A stretch of 64,000 nucleotides of DNA. Source: Nocardiopsis sinuspersici (GTDB lineage: Bacteria; Actinomycetota; Actinomycetes; Streptosporangiales; Streptosporangiaceae). The translations under genes were made by a program, and so were the position numbers. Position 1 is the stretch's first letter. Every line of letters starts with the position of its first letter. The notes under the pieces were generated by a model. That model searched no databases. It was not told the DNA's origin and saw nothing but the letters and a program-made list of their open reading frames with translations. The stretch is taken from assembly GCA_008638415.1 (NCBI GenBank), contig VWVT01000002.1:124001-188000 (forward strand), read 5' to 3'. This document shows, in pieces, positions 1-6,809 of the stretch.

Positions 1-1016
1 ACCTGCTGGAGGTGTCCTCGATCCAGGAGGTGGGCTCGGCGCTGACCGACATCGCGGCGGTGACCATCGAGGCCGCGCTGCGCCTGGCGCAGAACCGGGT
101 GGTGGCCGCGTCGCGGGACGAGCCGCTCACGCGGGTGTGCGTGGTGGCGATGGGCCGGTTCGGCGGCGGGGAGCTGACCTACGCCAGCGACGCGGACGTG
201 ATGTACGTGCACGATCCCCTGCCCGGGGTGGACAAGGGCGCGGCCACCAAACAGGCGATGGCGATCGTGCGGGAGCTGGCGCGGCTGCTGGAGATGCCCG
301 CCGCGGAACCGCCGCTGAAGGTGGACACCGACCTGCGCCCGGAGGGGCGCAGCGGCCCGGTGGTGCGCACGCTGGAGTCCTACGCCGTGTACTACGGGCG
401 CTGGTCGCAGGTGTGGGAGAGCCAGGCGCTGCTGCGGGCCAAGCCGGTCGCGGGCGATCCGGGGCTGCGTCAGGCGTTCACGGAGCTGATCGACCCCATC
501 CGGTATCCGAAGGGCGGGATCGACTCCTCCGCGGTGCTGGAGATCCGCAAGCTCAAGGCGCGGATGGAGTCCGAGCGGCTGCCGCGCGGGGCCGACCCGA
601 CGCTGCACACCAAGCTGGGCCGGGGCGGGCTGTCGGACGTGGAGTGGGTGGCCCAGCTGACTCAGTTGCGCCACGCCCGCGAGTACCCGGACCTGCGGAC
701 CACGGGCACGCTGGAGGCGCTGGAGGCGGCCGTGGCGCACGGGCTCCTGGACGAGGAGGACGGCGAGGTCCTGGCACAGGCATGGAAGCTGGCGTCGCGG
801 GTGCGCGGGATGGTGATGCTGGTGCGCGGCCGGGGCGGCGACTCGCTGCCCACGGACCTGCGGGTGCGCGCCGCGGTGGCGGGTGCGATGGGCTGTGGCG
901 GCGACGACGAGGACGAGGAGGTGTGGGAGGGCCCGTCCGACCGGCTGACCGAGTCCTACCTGCGTACCACCCGTCGGGCGCGCGCGGTCATGGAGCGGGT
1001 CTTCTACGACGACTAG
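1..1016 (+). CDS. glnE: GlnE, glutamine synthetase adenylyltransferase, C-terminal part (5' truncated)
   Basis: The open frame enters from the window edge (codons in frame from base 3) and ends at TAG 1014-1016, leaving about 337 residues of a protein that is usually near 1000 residues. The motif GRFGGGELTYASDAD near the start is the nucleotidyltransferase signature of the adenylylating half, and it is followed by the helical bundle with RPEGRSGPVV and GRGGLSDVEW. GlnE adenylylates and deadenylylates type I glutamine synthetase according to nitrogen state. A glnA2 gene lies about 12.6 kb downstream, as expected for actinomycetes where the two are near each other. A dispersed repeat begins two bases after the stop. 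The family call is firm; the start is outside the window. Confidence 0.95.
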   Translation, partial: LLEVSSIQEVGSALTDIAAVTIEAALRLAQNRVVAASRDEPLTRVCVVAMGRFGGGELTYASDADVMYVHDPLPGVDKGAATKQAMAIVRELARLLEMPAAEPPLKVDTDLRPEGRSGPVVRTLESYAVYYGRWSQVWESQALLRAKPVAGDPGLRQAFTELIDPIRYPKGGIDSSAVLEIRKLKARMESERLPRGADPTLHTKLGRGGLSDVEWVAQLTQLRHAREYPDLRTTGTLEALEAAVAHGLLDEEDGEVLAQAWKLASRVRGMVMLVRGRGGDSLPTDLRVRAAVAGAMGCGGDDEDEEVWEGPSDRLTESYLRTTRRARAVMERVFYDD

Positions 1017-1017
1017 A

Positions 1018-1185
1018 CCGTGTCTCCCCGGGGCTCCGCCGCGCTTCGCTGTGCGCTCGGACGCCGGGGGTACGGGAACCCCGCCGGCGCCCACGGTGCG
1101 GCCGCTCCTGCCTCACGGGCGTACCCGCGGATCCTCCGGCGGCCCCGCCGCCCCCGGTGGCGCGGGACCGAGTCCACCGGACAGG
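1018..1185. repeat. Dispersed intergenic repeat, copy A
   Basis: This segment directly follows the glnE stop codon and aligns along its length with the segment that directly follows the mmuM stop (56192-56335) and, from the GGCTCCGC core on, with 56342-56455. Shared blocks in the same order are GGCTCCGCCGCGC, GTGCTCGGAC or its GCGCTCGGAC variant, GGTACGGGAACC, ACGGTGC, CTCACGG, CCTCCGGC and CACCGAGTCCACCG. It contains no convincing gene. The bases from 1186 to 1500 hold two hairpins and nothing else I recognise. Confidence 0.7.
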
Positions 1186-1323
1186 TCCGGTGCGCCGGCC
1201 GCGAGGGCCCGGCCCGCGTTGGCCCTGTGCCTGTGGACGCCCTCGGCACTCGAAGTGCGCCGTGAGTACGGGATCACGGTGTACGGGGCCCTCTCCGGTC
1301 ACAGCACCGTGGTCCCCGGGAGG

Positions 1324-1361
1324 GGCGCCCCCGTGTCGAGGGAGTGGGGCACGGGGGCGCC
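1324..1361. terminator. GC-rich hairpin between glnE and the amylase gene
   Basis: A perfect 12-bp stem (1324-1335 with 1350-1361) encloses a 14-base loop. It lies between the 3' ends of two convergent genes, so it probably ends glnE transcription. There is no T tract on the plus side, so the call rests on stem strength and position. Confidence 0.45.
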
Positions 1362-1451
1362 GGGGCCGGGAGTGGTTCGGCCCGGGGTGGTGGTCGGCGG
1401 ATTCCTCGAAGGTCCTCGCCCGCCGGTCCCTCCGGACGGGCGGGTGGACGG

Positions 1452-1484
1452 GCGGCGCCCCGAAGCGGGGCGGCGGGGCGCCGC
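1452..1484 (-). terminator. Terminator hairpin after the alpha-amylase gene
   Basis: An 11-bp perfect stem (1452-1462 with 1474-1484) sits 17 bases beyond the amylase stop on the minus strand. The position fits a terminator for that gene; no clear U tract follows. Confidence 0.5.
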
Positions 1485-1500
1485 GACGGGGCCGGCGGGG

Positions 1501-3327
1501 TCAGTCGCGCCAGGTGACGGTGGAGGCGGGGCCGACGCGGTTGGCGCCGGACTCCCACTCGGCGTTGCCCGCGCCGTCGACCTTGACCAGCTTCCACTCG
1601 GTGTCGGCGCCGAAGGGGACGGTGCCCGACCACACCGGGTAGGTGGACTCGTCGGTGGACAGCCTCACCCCGTCCAGCGGGTTCCAGGAGCCCAGCTCGG
1701 GGGTGGAGCCGACCACGTACACCTCCTGGCCGTACCAGGTCTCCACGGTGGCGGAGACGCTGCTCCCGGCGGGGTCGTCCGGGTCACCGGGGTCGGTGCC
1801 GCCTCCGCACTCGGCGGAGTCGTCGCAGGTGCCGCCCACGTGCAGGGCGACGGCCCCGTTGGCCGGAACCCGGGCGCTGACCCGGCCGTCGGCGACGGTG
1901 AGGGTCCCGCTTCCGGCCGCGTTCTCGTAGCTGCCGTCGGGCAGGGCGGTGTCGGCGGTCAGGTTCCAGGTGCCGCCGCTCGCGTTGAAGGCGGCGAAGC
2001 CGCGGTCGCCCCGGTCGAAGGCGAGCCGGGAGGCGCCGTCGGTGGCGCGCTGGACCACCGGGGTGTCACCGGTGGCGTTGCGGAAGGCGGCCATCCCGGC
2101 GACGGCGGGGTGCCTGTGCTCGCAGACCCACTCGGAGTCGGAGCAGTCGGCGTCCTCGGTGATCCAGCCCGCCGGGTTGCCGGGCTCGGATCCGGTGCTG
2201 GGCGGCCCCTCGGTCACGTTGTCGCCGAAGTCGTAGCTCGACATCACCACCGGGGTGCCGTAGGGGTGGGCGAGCATGAACGCCGTGGCGAGGTAGTACC
2301 GGTCGCCGTCCTTGAAGGTCAGGGTCGGGTGGTAGCGCTGGCTGTCGTGGTTGTCGATGAAGACGGTGGCCTGCTCGTCGCTGAGCCCGCCGTAGTCCGG
2401 CAGGTGCGCCAGGCCGGAGATGTCGCCGTTGGCGAACCTGCCCGAGATGTCGCGCTGGTAGTCGAAGGCGGTCACGTCCCCGTAGGGCGTGTAGGCGGTG
2501 TAGGGGATCGTCTGGTCGCCGATCACCTCCTGGTAGATCTCCGGCCGGCCGCCGAAGACCGGCACCTCGTGCAGGTCGGAGAGGATGGCCCCGATGTGCT
2601 CCTCGGGGACGTGCTTGGCCGCGTCCACGCGGAAGCCCGCCACGCCCATGTCCACCAGGTCGTTGAGGTAGCGGCGGATCTGCGCGCGCACCCGGGGGTC
2701 GGCGGTGTCGAGGTCGGCCAGGCCCACGAGCTGGCAGTTCTGCACCTCCCACTTGTCGTTCCAGTCGGCGATCTCCTCGTAGCAGGGGCCGAAGTCGGCG
2801 CGGTCGTAGCCGGCGCCGCCGTCGCCGAACAGGTCGGGGTGGTCGTACTTGGCCCATTCGGTGCCCGCGCTGCCGGTACCGGAGCCGTCGCCGGTCATGT
2901 GGTTGATGACGGCGTCGACGTAGACCTTCACACCGCTGTCGGCGCAGGTGGAGACCATCGCCTCGAACTCCTCGGCGGTGCCGCGCCGGGTGTTGTCGAT
3001 GCGGTAGGAGACGGGCTGGTAGTCCTGCCACCAGGGGTGGTTCCCGCCTTCGGCGTAGGGGATGACCACGTGCTCCTGGGGCGGTGAGACCTTGACCGCG
3101 CCGAAGCCGCGGGGGCCGAGGAAGTCGGTGCACTCGTTCGCCACCGCGTCCCAGGTCCACTGGAAGAGGTGGACGACGGCCTCCCCGTTGCCGGTGGCCG
3201 CGGCGGTGGCGTCGGTGGAGGCGGTCTCGATCTGTCGGGGGGCGGGGCCGGGCAGGAGGGGAACCGCTAGCAGGCCGGCTCCCACCAGAACCGACCCGGC
3301 CGCGGCGCCGAGTCCGGATAGCTTCAT
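1501..3327 (-). CDS. Secreted alpha-amylase, GH13 with C-terminal CBM20
   Basis: The 608-residue protein starts with a signal peptide (about residues 1-30, ending in AP-rich sequence) and continues into a GH13 barrel of the Streptomyces amylase type. Visible conserved regions are DAVINH (138-143), GFRVDAAKH (231-239, nucleophile D235), YQEVIG (acid/base E267) and FIDNHDS (D328). An all-beta C domain follows, and the last roughly 95 residues form a CBM20 starch-binding domain with the VYVVGSTPELGSWNP motif. It hydrolyses internal alpha-1,4 bonds of starch outside the cell. ATG 3327 is preceded on its strand by GAGGAGCGC, a good ribosome site. A LacI-type inverted repeat lies just upstream, so maltose control is likely. 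Confidence 0.96.
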   Translation of the reverse strand: MKLSGLGAAAGSVLVGAGLLAVPLLPGPAPRQIETASTDATAAATGNGEAVVHLFQWTWDAVANECTDFLGPRGFGAVKVSPPQEHVVIPYAEGGNHPWWQDYQPVSYRIDNTRRGTAEEFEAMVSTCADSGVKVYVDAVINHMTGDGSGTGSAGTEWAKYDHPDLFGDGGAGYDRADFGPCYEEIADWNDKWEVQNCQLVGLADLDTADPRVRAQIRRYLNDLVDMGVAGFRVDAAKHVPEEHIGAILSDLHEVPVFGGRPEIYQEVIGDQTIPYTAYTPYGDVTAFDYQRDISGRFANGDISGLAHLPDYGGLSDEQATVFIDNHDSQRYHPTLTFKDGDRYYLATAFMLAHPYGTPVVMSSYDFGDNVTEGPPSTGSEPGNPAGWITEDADCSDSEWVCEHRHPAVAGMAAFRNATGDTPVVQRATDGASRLAFDRGDRGFAAFNASGGTWNLTADTALPDGSYENAAGSGTLTVADGRVSARVPANGAVALHVGGTCDDSAECGGGTDPGDPDDPAGSSVSATVETWYGQEVYVVGSTPELGSWNPLDGVRLSTDESTYPVWSGTVPFGADTEWKLVKVDGAGNAEWESGANRVGPASTVTWRD

Positions 3328-3381
3328 GTGCGCTCCTCGGGGGAAGGTGCGCGGTGGGGCGGCACTGCCCCGACCGCTGTC

Positions 3382-3402
3382 CTCTTGCAGTTATTGCAAG
3401 AG
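3382..3402. promoter_or_regulatory. Inverted-repeat operator upstream of the amylase gene (MalR/Reg1-like)
   Basis: Perfect 8-bp arms CTCTTGCA and TGCAAGAG are separated by five bases, 55 bases upstream of the amylase start. CTTGCA-type repeats bound by the LacI-family repressor MalR/Reg1 are known in front of Streptomyces amylase genes; the assignment here is by analogy. A further isolated CTTGCAAG palindrome is at 3618-3625. The rest of 3403-3647 holds no gene that I can support. Confidence 0.65.
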
Positions 3403-3642
3403 TTTGCGTGAGCGTGATGAAGGTAACAGAAGGGTTCGCCCTTGTGAACAGCCCGTGTCACCGGGGTGTCGCCTTTCACGCAGCGCGACGAATGCCGACC
3501 CCACCTGGGCGGACACCGGGTACAGCGGCGCCTTCGCGGCGAAGGCGGACCGGGGGCGCCGCCGCCGTGAACTGCGGGGACGGCGATGCGGGACCTTCGG
3601 CTTGAAGCACGAAAAACCTTGCAAGATTACTGAAAGGCACAG

Positions 3643-3689
3643 AAAAAGCCGGTGGTGGTACGGACCCCGGGGTCCGTACCACCACCGGC
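3643..3689 (-). terminator. Intrinsic terminator with a 21-bp stem
   Basis: Bases 3648-3668 and 3669-3689 are perfect reverse complements with no unpaired centre, and on the minus strand the hairpin is followed by a TTTTT run (3647-3643). It ends the small membrane protein gene at 3738-4076 and isolates the amylase promoter from it. This is one of few hairpins in the window with a clear U tract. Confidence 0.85.
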
Positions 3690-3737
3690 GGGGGCGGCCT
3701 GCGGGGACCGCGCCGGGGGACGCGGGAGGGCGGGGAA

Positions 3738-4076
3738 CTACCAGAAGACGGCCACGCCGATGTTGACGACGGCGAGCACGCCCGCGATGACGGCGAGCTT
3801 GTCGGCGGGCTTGCGCAGGTTCAGCACGCCCACCACCACGACGGCCAGCGCGACCACCAGCTTGACCGCGATCTTGACGTGGTTCATCTCCGTGAGGTCG
3901 GCCATCTCGGCGACCCCGACCAGCAGCAGTCCGGTGACGAGCTGGAGCAGGGAGCTGTGCAGCAGGACCTTGGTCGACTTGGCGTTGCCGGTCATGACCT
4001 GCATGAGGAAGCCCGCGAGGACGCCCGCGAGACCGAGCATGTGCAGGAAGACGAGCGCGGAGTAGAAGATGTCCAT
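3738..4076 (-). CDS. Small integral membrane protein, four predicted helices
   Basis: This 112-residue protein is almost entirely hydrophobic: helices at about 5-27, 40-58, 67-85 and 91-111, with a short polar link TGNAKSTK between the first two and ADLTEMNHVK between the second and third. Similar short four-helix proteins are common and uncharacterised in actinobacteria. It has its own strong terminator downstream and no co-oriented close neighbour, so it is probably transcribed alone. Function is unknown. Confidence 0.75.
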   Translation of the reverse strand: MDIFYSALVFLHMLGLAGVLAGFLMQVMTGNAKSTKVLLHSSLLQLVTGLLLVGVAEMADLTEMNHVKIAVKLVVALAVVVVGVLNLRKPADKLAVIAGVLAVVNIGVAVFW

Positions 4077-4198
4077 ACCGGAACATTACTACGCCTTGTA
4101 GTTGCCAGTGCGCCCCGGCCGCCCACCGGGGCGGTACGCCAGACGGGGCCGGGCGGGACCGTACGCCGGGGCGGCGCGGCGCACGTCCCCGCCCCGGC

Positions 4199-4813
4199 TC
4201 ACCCGCGCGCCGAAGCGCTCCTGCGCCGCCACAGCACCCAGGCCAGACCGGCCAGCAGGGCCACCCCCGCCGCCCTCACCAGGCCGTCGCGGTCCATGTA
4301 CTCCGACGCACGTCCCGCCACGGTCGTCTCGGCCACGACCACCGTGTCGCTCGCGCACATGGCCGGGTCGGAGTCGCGGTCCAGCAGCAGGCAGGCGGTG
4401 CTCGTCAGGCGCTCCCGGCCCTCGGCGTCCTCCGGCACCCGCACACGTACCGTGTACGCCGTCTCCTCCCCCGCGGGTACGGCGACCCGCCAGTTCACGA
4501 TGCCGTCCTTGACCACCCCGTCACCGCCGACCTCCACGATCTCCAGCGACTCGGGGACGTGCTGGGCGAGCAGGGCGCCCTCCACGGCGCCACCGCCGCC
4601 GTTGGCCAGGGTGGCGCGCAGCGTGAGTTCCTGCCCCGGCCCCGGCGGCTGCGCGCCCGCGTCCAGGGTGAGGCCCATCCCGGCCGCCGGACCGGCCCCG
4701 TCGTCGGCGAGGGCCGGCGCGGCGAGCACTCCCGTCGCCATCGCCACCAGGCCGGCCGCGGCCGCCCGCCCGTACGCCGTGTTCCGACAGCCCTTCCGGA
4801 CCATTCCCGTCAT
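4199..4813 (-). CDS. Secreted cell-surface protein with DUF11-like domain and C-terminal anchor helix
   Basis: The 204-residue product has a signal peptide (basic start, hydrophobic AAAAGLVAMATGVLAAPALA, cleavage near residue 36), one beta-sandwich domain of the conserved-repeat DUF11 type (LTLRATLANGGGGAVEGALL, then SLEIVEVGG and NWRVAVPAGE), a pair of cysteines (TACLLL and AMCAS), and a membrane helix near the end (GVALLAGLAWVLW) followed by RRRSASARG. This fits a protein tethered to the membrane with its domain outside. An alternative start is the ATG at 4801. No partner gene is evident and the precise role is unknown. Confidence 0.75.
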   Translation of the reverse strand: MTGMVRKGCRNTAYGRAAAAGLVAMATGVLAAPALADDGAGPAAGMGLTLDAGAQPPGPGQELTLRATLANGGGGAVEGALLAQHVPESLEIVEVGGDGVVKDGIVNWRVAVPAGEETAYTVRVRVPEDAEGRERLTSTACLLLDRDSDPAMCASDTVVVAETTVAGRASEYMDRDGLVRAAGVALLAGLAWVLWRRRSASARG

Positions 4814-4967
4814 CCCGCGCCTCCCGCGTGTTCACGATCCGACACCCCTAGGAAACTATGCGTGATCAGGTGAGTGCATGCGGTGACACGCCTTCCGGCC
4901 GTGGGACTCGGGCCGGCGGCTCCGCCCGGGGCCTTAGGGCCATACGTGCCCCGTCCCGCCCCAGGAC

Positions 4968-5013
4968 GGGGATTCCTCCCCATGTGCGCCCCGGGGTCTT
5001 AGGGCGATCGTGG
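4968..5013 (+). promoter_or_regulatory. Conserved upstream module, copy A (before the first Arg-rich gene)
   Basis: The stretch carries ACGGGG, CTCCCCATGTG and GGGGTCTTAG followed by ATCGTGG, in the same order and nearly the same spacing as the stretch at 6500-6547 upstream of the second Arg-rich gene. A further related GGGGCCTTAGGGC copy is at 4928-4940. The conservation of non-coding sequence about 60-90 bases before both genes suggests a promoter or regulator site. I cannot assign -35 and -10 elements with confidence. Confidence 0.5.
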
Positions 5014-5065
5014 ACACCAGACGGCGGGGACACCGGGTCCGCGCCCCGAGGACGGGGAGAACACC

Positions 5066-5269
5066 GTGTTCCACACCGAGCTGATGAACGCCAACGCCCG
5101 GGAGATGACCGAGCAGCGCGTCCGCGAGGCGCAGAACGTCCAGGCGGCCCGCCGGGCCCACGCCAGGGAGCGCGCGCAGCGAAGGCACGAGCGCGCGCAG
5201 CGCAGACAGGAGCGCCGCGAGCACCGCCTCCTGTCGCGGAAGCGGGAGGACTACGGCCGCGCCGTCTGA
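5066..5269 (+). CDS. Small arginine-rich protein, first paralog
   Basis: GTG 5066 follows GACGGGGAGAACACC, a good ribosome site, and gives 67 residues. The chain is a predicted charged helix (repeats of RARERAQRRHERAQRRQERR) ending in YGRAV. The gene at 6592-6747 encodes a paralog ending in FGRAV, and both lie just before copies of a LAL-type regulator gene. I know of no family for it. The strong charge suggests nucleic-acid or partner-protein binding, but this is only inference. Confidence 0.6.
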   Translation: MFHTELMNANAREMTEQRVREAQNVQAARRAHARERAQRRHERAQRRQERREHRLLSRKREDYGRAV

Positions 5270-5423
5270 CTCCGCCGGACGGCCGTACGCCGCCGCTGCC
5301 GCACCGAGGCCTCCGGCACTTCCCGGACCTGCTGGCGCTCTGTACCGACTGGACCCGGACGCCACGGCGGTACTGCGCGCGGCCTCGGTCGGCGCGGTCG
5401 GCCGCGCCGTCTGACTCCGCCGG
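5254..5423. repeat. Exact 25-bp direct repeat flanking a rearranged segment
   Basis: Bases 5254-5278 and 5399-5423 are identical over 25 positions and include the last codons and stop of the Arg-rich gene. The second copy sits inside the remains of the regulator pseudogene, at the point where homology to the intact regulator (around 7700) breaks off. This marks a recombination or duplication event that helped destroy the first regulator copy. Confidence 0.85.
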
Positions 5424-6247
5424 GCGTCGGAACTGGCCGAGGACATACCGGGGTCGTCCCCGCACACGCCGGTGGACGCCCGCCTGTTGCGGGTGATCGG
5501 GGACGGGTACCGGTTCCGGCACGCCCTGCTGCGCGAGGCCGTCCACGGCTCCCTGCCGCCCGGAACGCGTTCCCGGCTGCACCTGCGCTTCGCCCAGCTC
5601 ATCGACGAGCACCCCGACTACGTGCCCGCCGAGCGGTGCACCGCCGAGCAGGCCCACCACTACCACTCCGCCCAGGACCCGCCCGAGCGATGCAGGCGGC
5701 GTGGGTGGCGGCGTGGCGGTCCGGGGGCCGGGGAGTCGCTGGCCCACAGTGAGCGGCTCGTCATGCCGGAGCGCGTCCCGGCCCTGTGGAACCGGGTGCC
5801 CGACGCCCGTGCGCGCGGGGGCCGGGAGGAGGCGGTGCGGCGCTGGGAGCGAACGCCCCTGGTGCTGCACCTGGCCGAGGCCCGGCTGCGTGCGGCGCAC
5901 GCGGCGCTGGCCGGACACGACCAGGCCGCGGCCCGCGCATGGCTGGGACAGGCCCAAGGCGCGGCGCACGGGTGCGGGGCGGTGCCGCTGGAGCGGTCCG
6001 CCGCCGGGCCGGCCCGGCGTGCGGGTCTGCGGCTCGGCGGAGCCTCGGAGCCCCCGCGGGACCGACTCCGCGCGAGACGGAGGTGCTGCGGCTGCCGGCG
6101 GTGGGCAGCACCGACGCCCAGATCGCCGGGGAGCTGTTCATCTCCGCCAAGACGGCCAGCGTGAACGTGTCCAACATCCTGGCCAAGCTCGACGTGCCCA
6201 ACCGGGCGACGGCCGGGGCGCGTGCCCGCGACCTCGGCGCGGTCTGA
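5328..6247 (+). pseudogene. Decayed LAL-type LuxR regulator (partner of the intact gene at 6810-9809)
   Basis: Pieces of the intact downstream regulator can be followed here in order but in different frames: 5328-5398 matches about 7624-7700; 5472-5690 encodes the GYRFRHALLREAVHG and FAQLIDEHPD region matching about 7786-7990; 5690-5810 matches about 7990-8110 after a frame change; then the match jumps to 5840-6247, equal to about 9400-9809, including the C-terminal LuxR helix-turn-helix and the stop. The ATPase N-terminus and about 1.3 kb of the middle are missing. The repeated frameshifts show it is not functional, though the DNA-binding end could be expressed as a fragment. Confidence 0.88.
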
Positions 6248-6499
6248 GGGCGCGGTAACGCGCGCGGGGAGCGGCGGGAGGAAGGTGTCCGGGCCTTCCC
6301 TTCGCGTGCCGTGCCGCGTGGCGGAGGAGCACCTCGGTGACGGGACGCCCTCTCGGGCGGGGCGCCCGCCCGGACGGCCGACGAAACGGGCCCGGTCCGG
6401 TTCGAGCCCGCGGCGTCTCAGGCGGGGCGGCCGTCTTAGACCGGGCGGCCTCCCAGAGCGGGCGGTGTCCTACGGCCAAGGCGTGCGCGGGGCCGGGAA

Positions 6500-6547
6500 C
6501 GGGGTGTTCTCCCCATGTGGGGACGGGGGTCTTAGAAGCATCGTGGG
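6500..6547 (+). promoter_or_regulatory. Conserved upstream module, copy B (before the second Arg-rich gene)
   Basis: ACGGGG, CTCCCCATGTG and GGGGTCTTAG followed by ATCGTGG match copy A at 4968-5013. A second GTCTTAG is at 6434-6440. The stretch 6248-6591 otherwise holds only GC-rich inverted repeats (for example GGGACGCCC and GGGCGCCCG near 6345) and no gene. Confidence 0.5.
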
Positions 6548-6591
6548 TGGTGCCGGTGAGGGACACCGGACCAGCACCACCAGGAGAGACC

Positions 6592-6747
6592 GTGATCCAC
6601 CCCGAACTTCTCGCCGCCGTCACCAAGGAGACGACCGAGGCACGCCTGCGTCGTACCGAGGCCGTACTCGAGGCCCGCCGCAAGCGCGCCGAGGAGCGTG
6701 AGCGCCGCCGCGAGGAGCGTCGTTCCCGCTTCGGCCGGGCCGTCTGA
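6592..6747 (+). CDS. Small arginine-rich protein, second paralog
   Basis: GTG 6592 follows AGGAGAGACC and yields 51 residues: a short leader (VIHPELLAAVTKETTEARL), a run of heptad-like charged residues (EARRKRAEERERRREERR) and the ending SRFGRAV. It resembles the 67-residue product of 5066-5269 in the N-terminal pattern, charge and C-terminal GRAV. It lies 62 bases upstream of the large LAL regulator. The preserved reading frame in both copies, although one regulator is broken, suggests the small protein itself is under selection. Function is unknown. Confidence 0.6.
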   Translation: MIHPELLAAVTKETTEARLRRTEAVLEARRKRAEERERRREERRSRFGRAV

Positions 6748-6796
6748 GATCCGGCGTGCGATTCCCGACGACACCCACGGTGTCCGACCTTGTAGG

Positions 6797-6809
6797 CATA
6801 ATGAGCGTC
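6797..6809 (+). promoter_or_regulatory. Candidate -10 box for a leaderless start of the LAL regulator
   Basis: CATAAT at 6797-6802 ends seven bases before ATG 6810, the distance expected if transcription starts at the A of the start codon. No clear -35 is visible. This would make ATG 6810 rather than ATG 6801 or GTG 6756 the true start. Confidence 0.35.

Noticed and set aside
1324..1484. A small RNA made of two hairpins
   Set aside because: No promoter was seen and both hairpins suit terminators of the flanking convergent genes.
1051..3087. A 678-codon plus-strand frame over the amylase gene
   Set aside because: It is a shadow of the minus-strand amylase, with Val/Gly/Ala runs and no motif.
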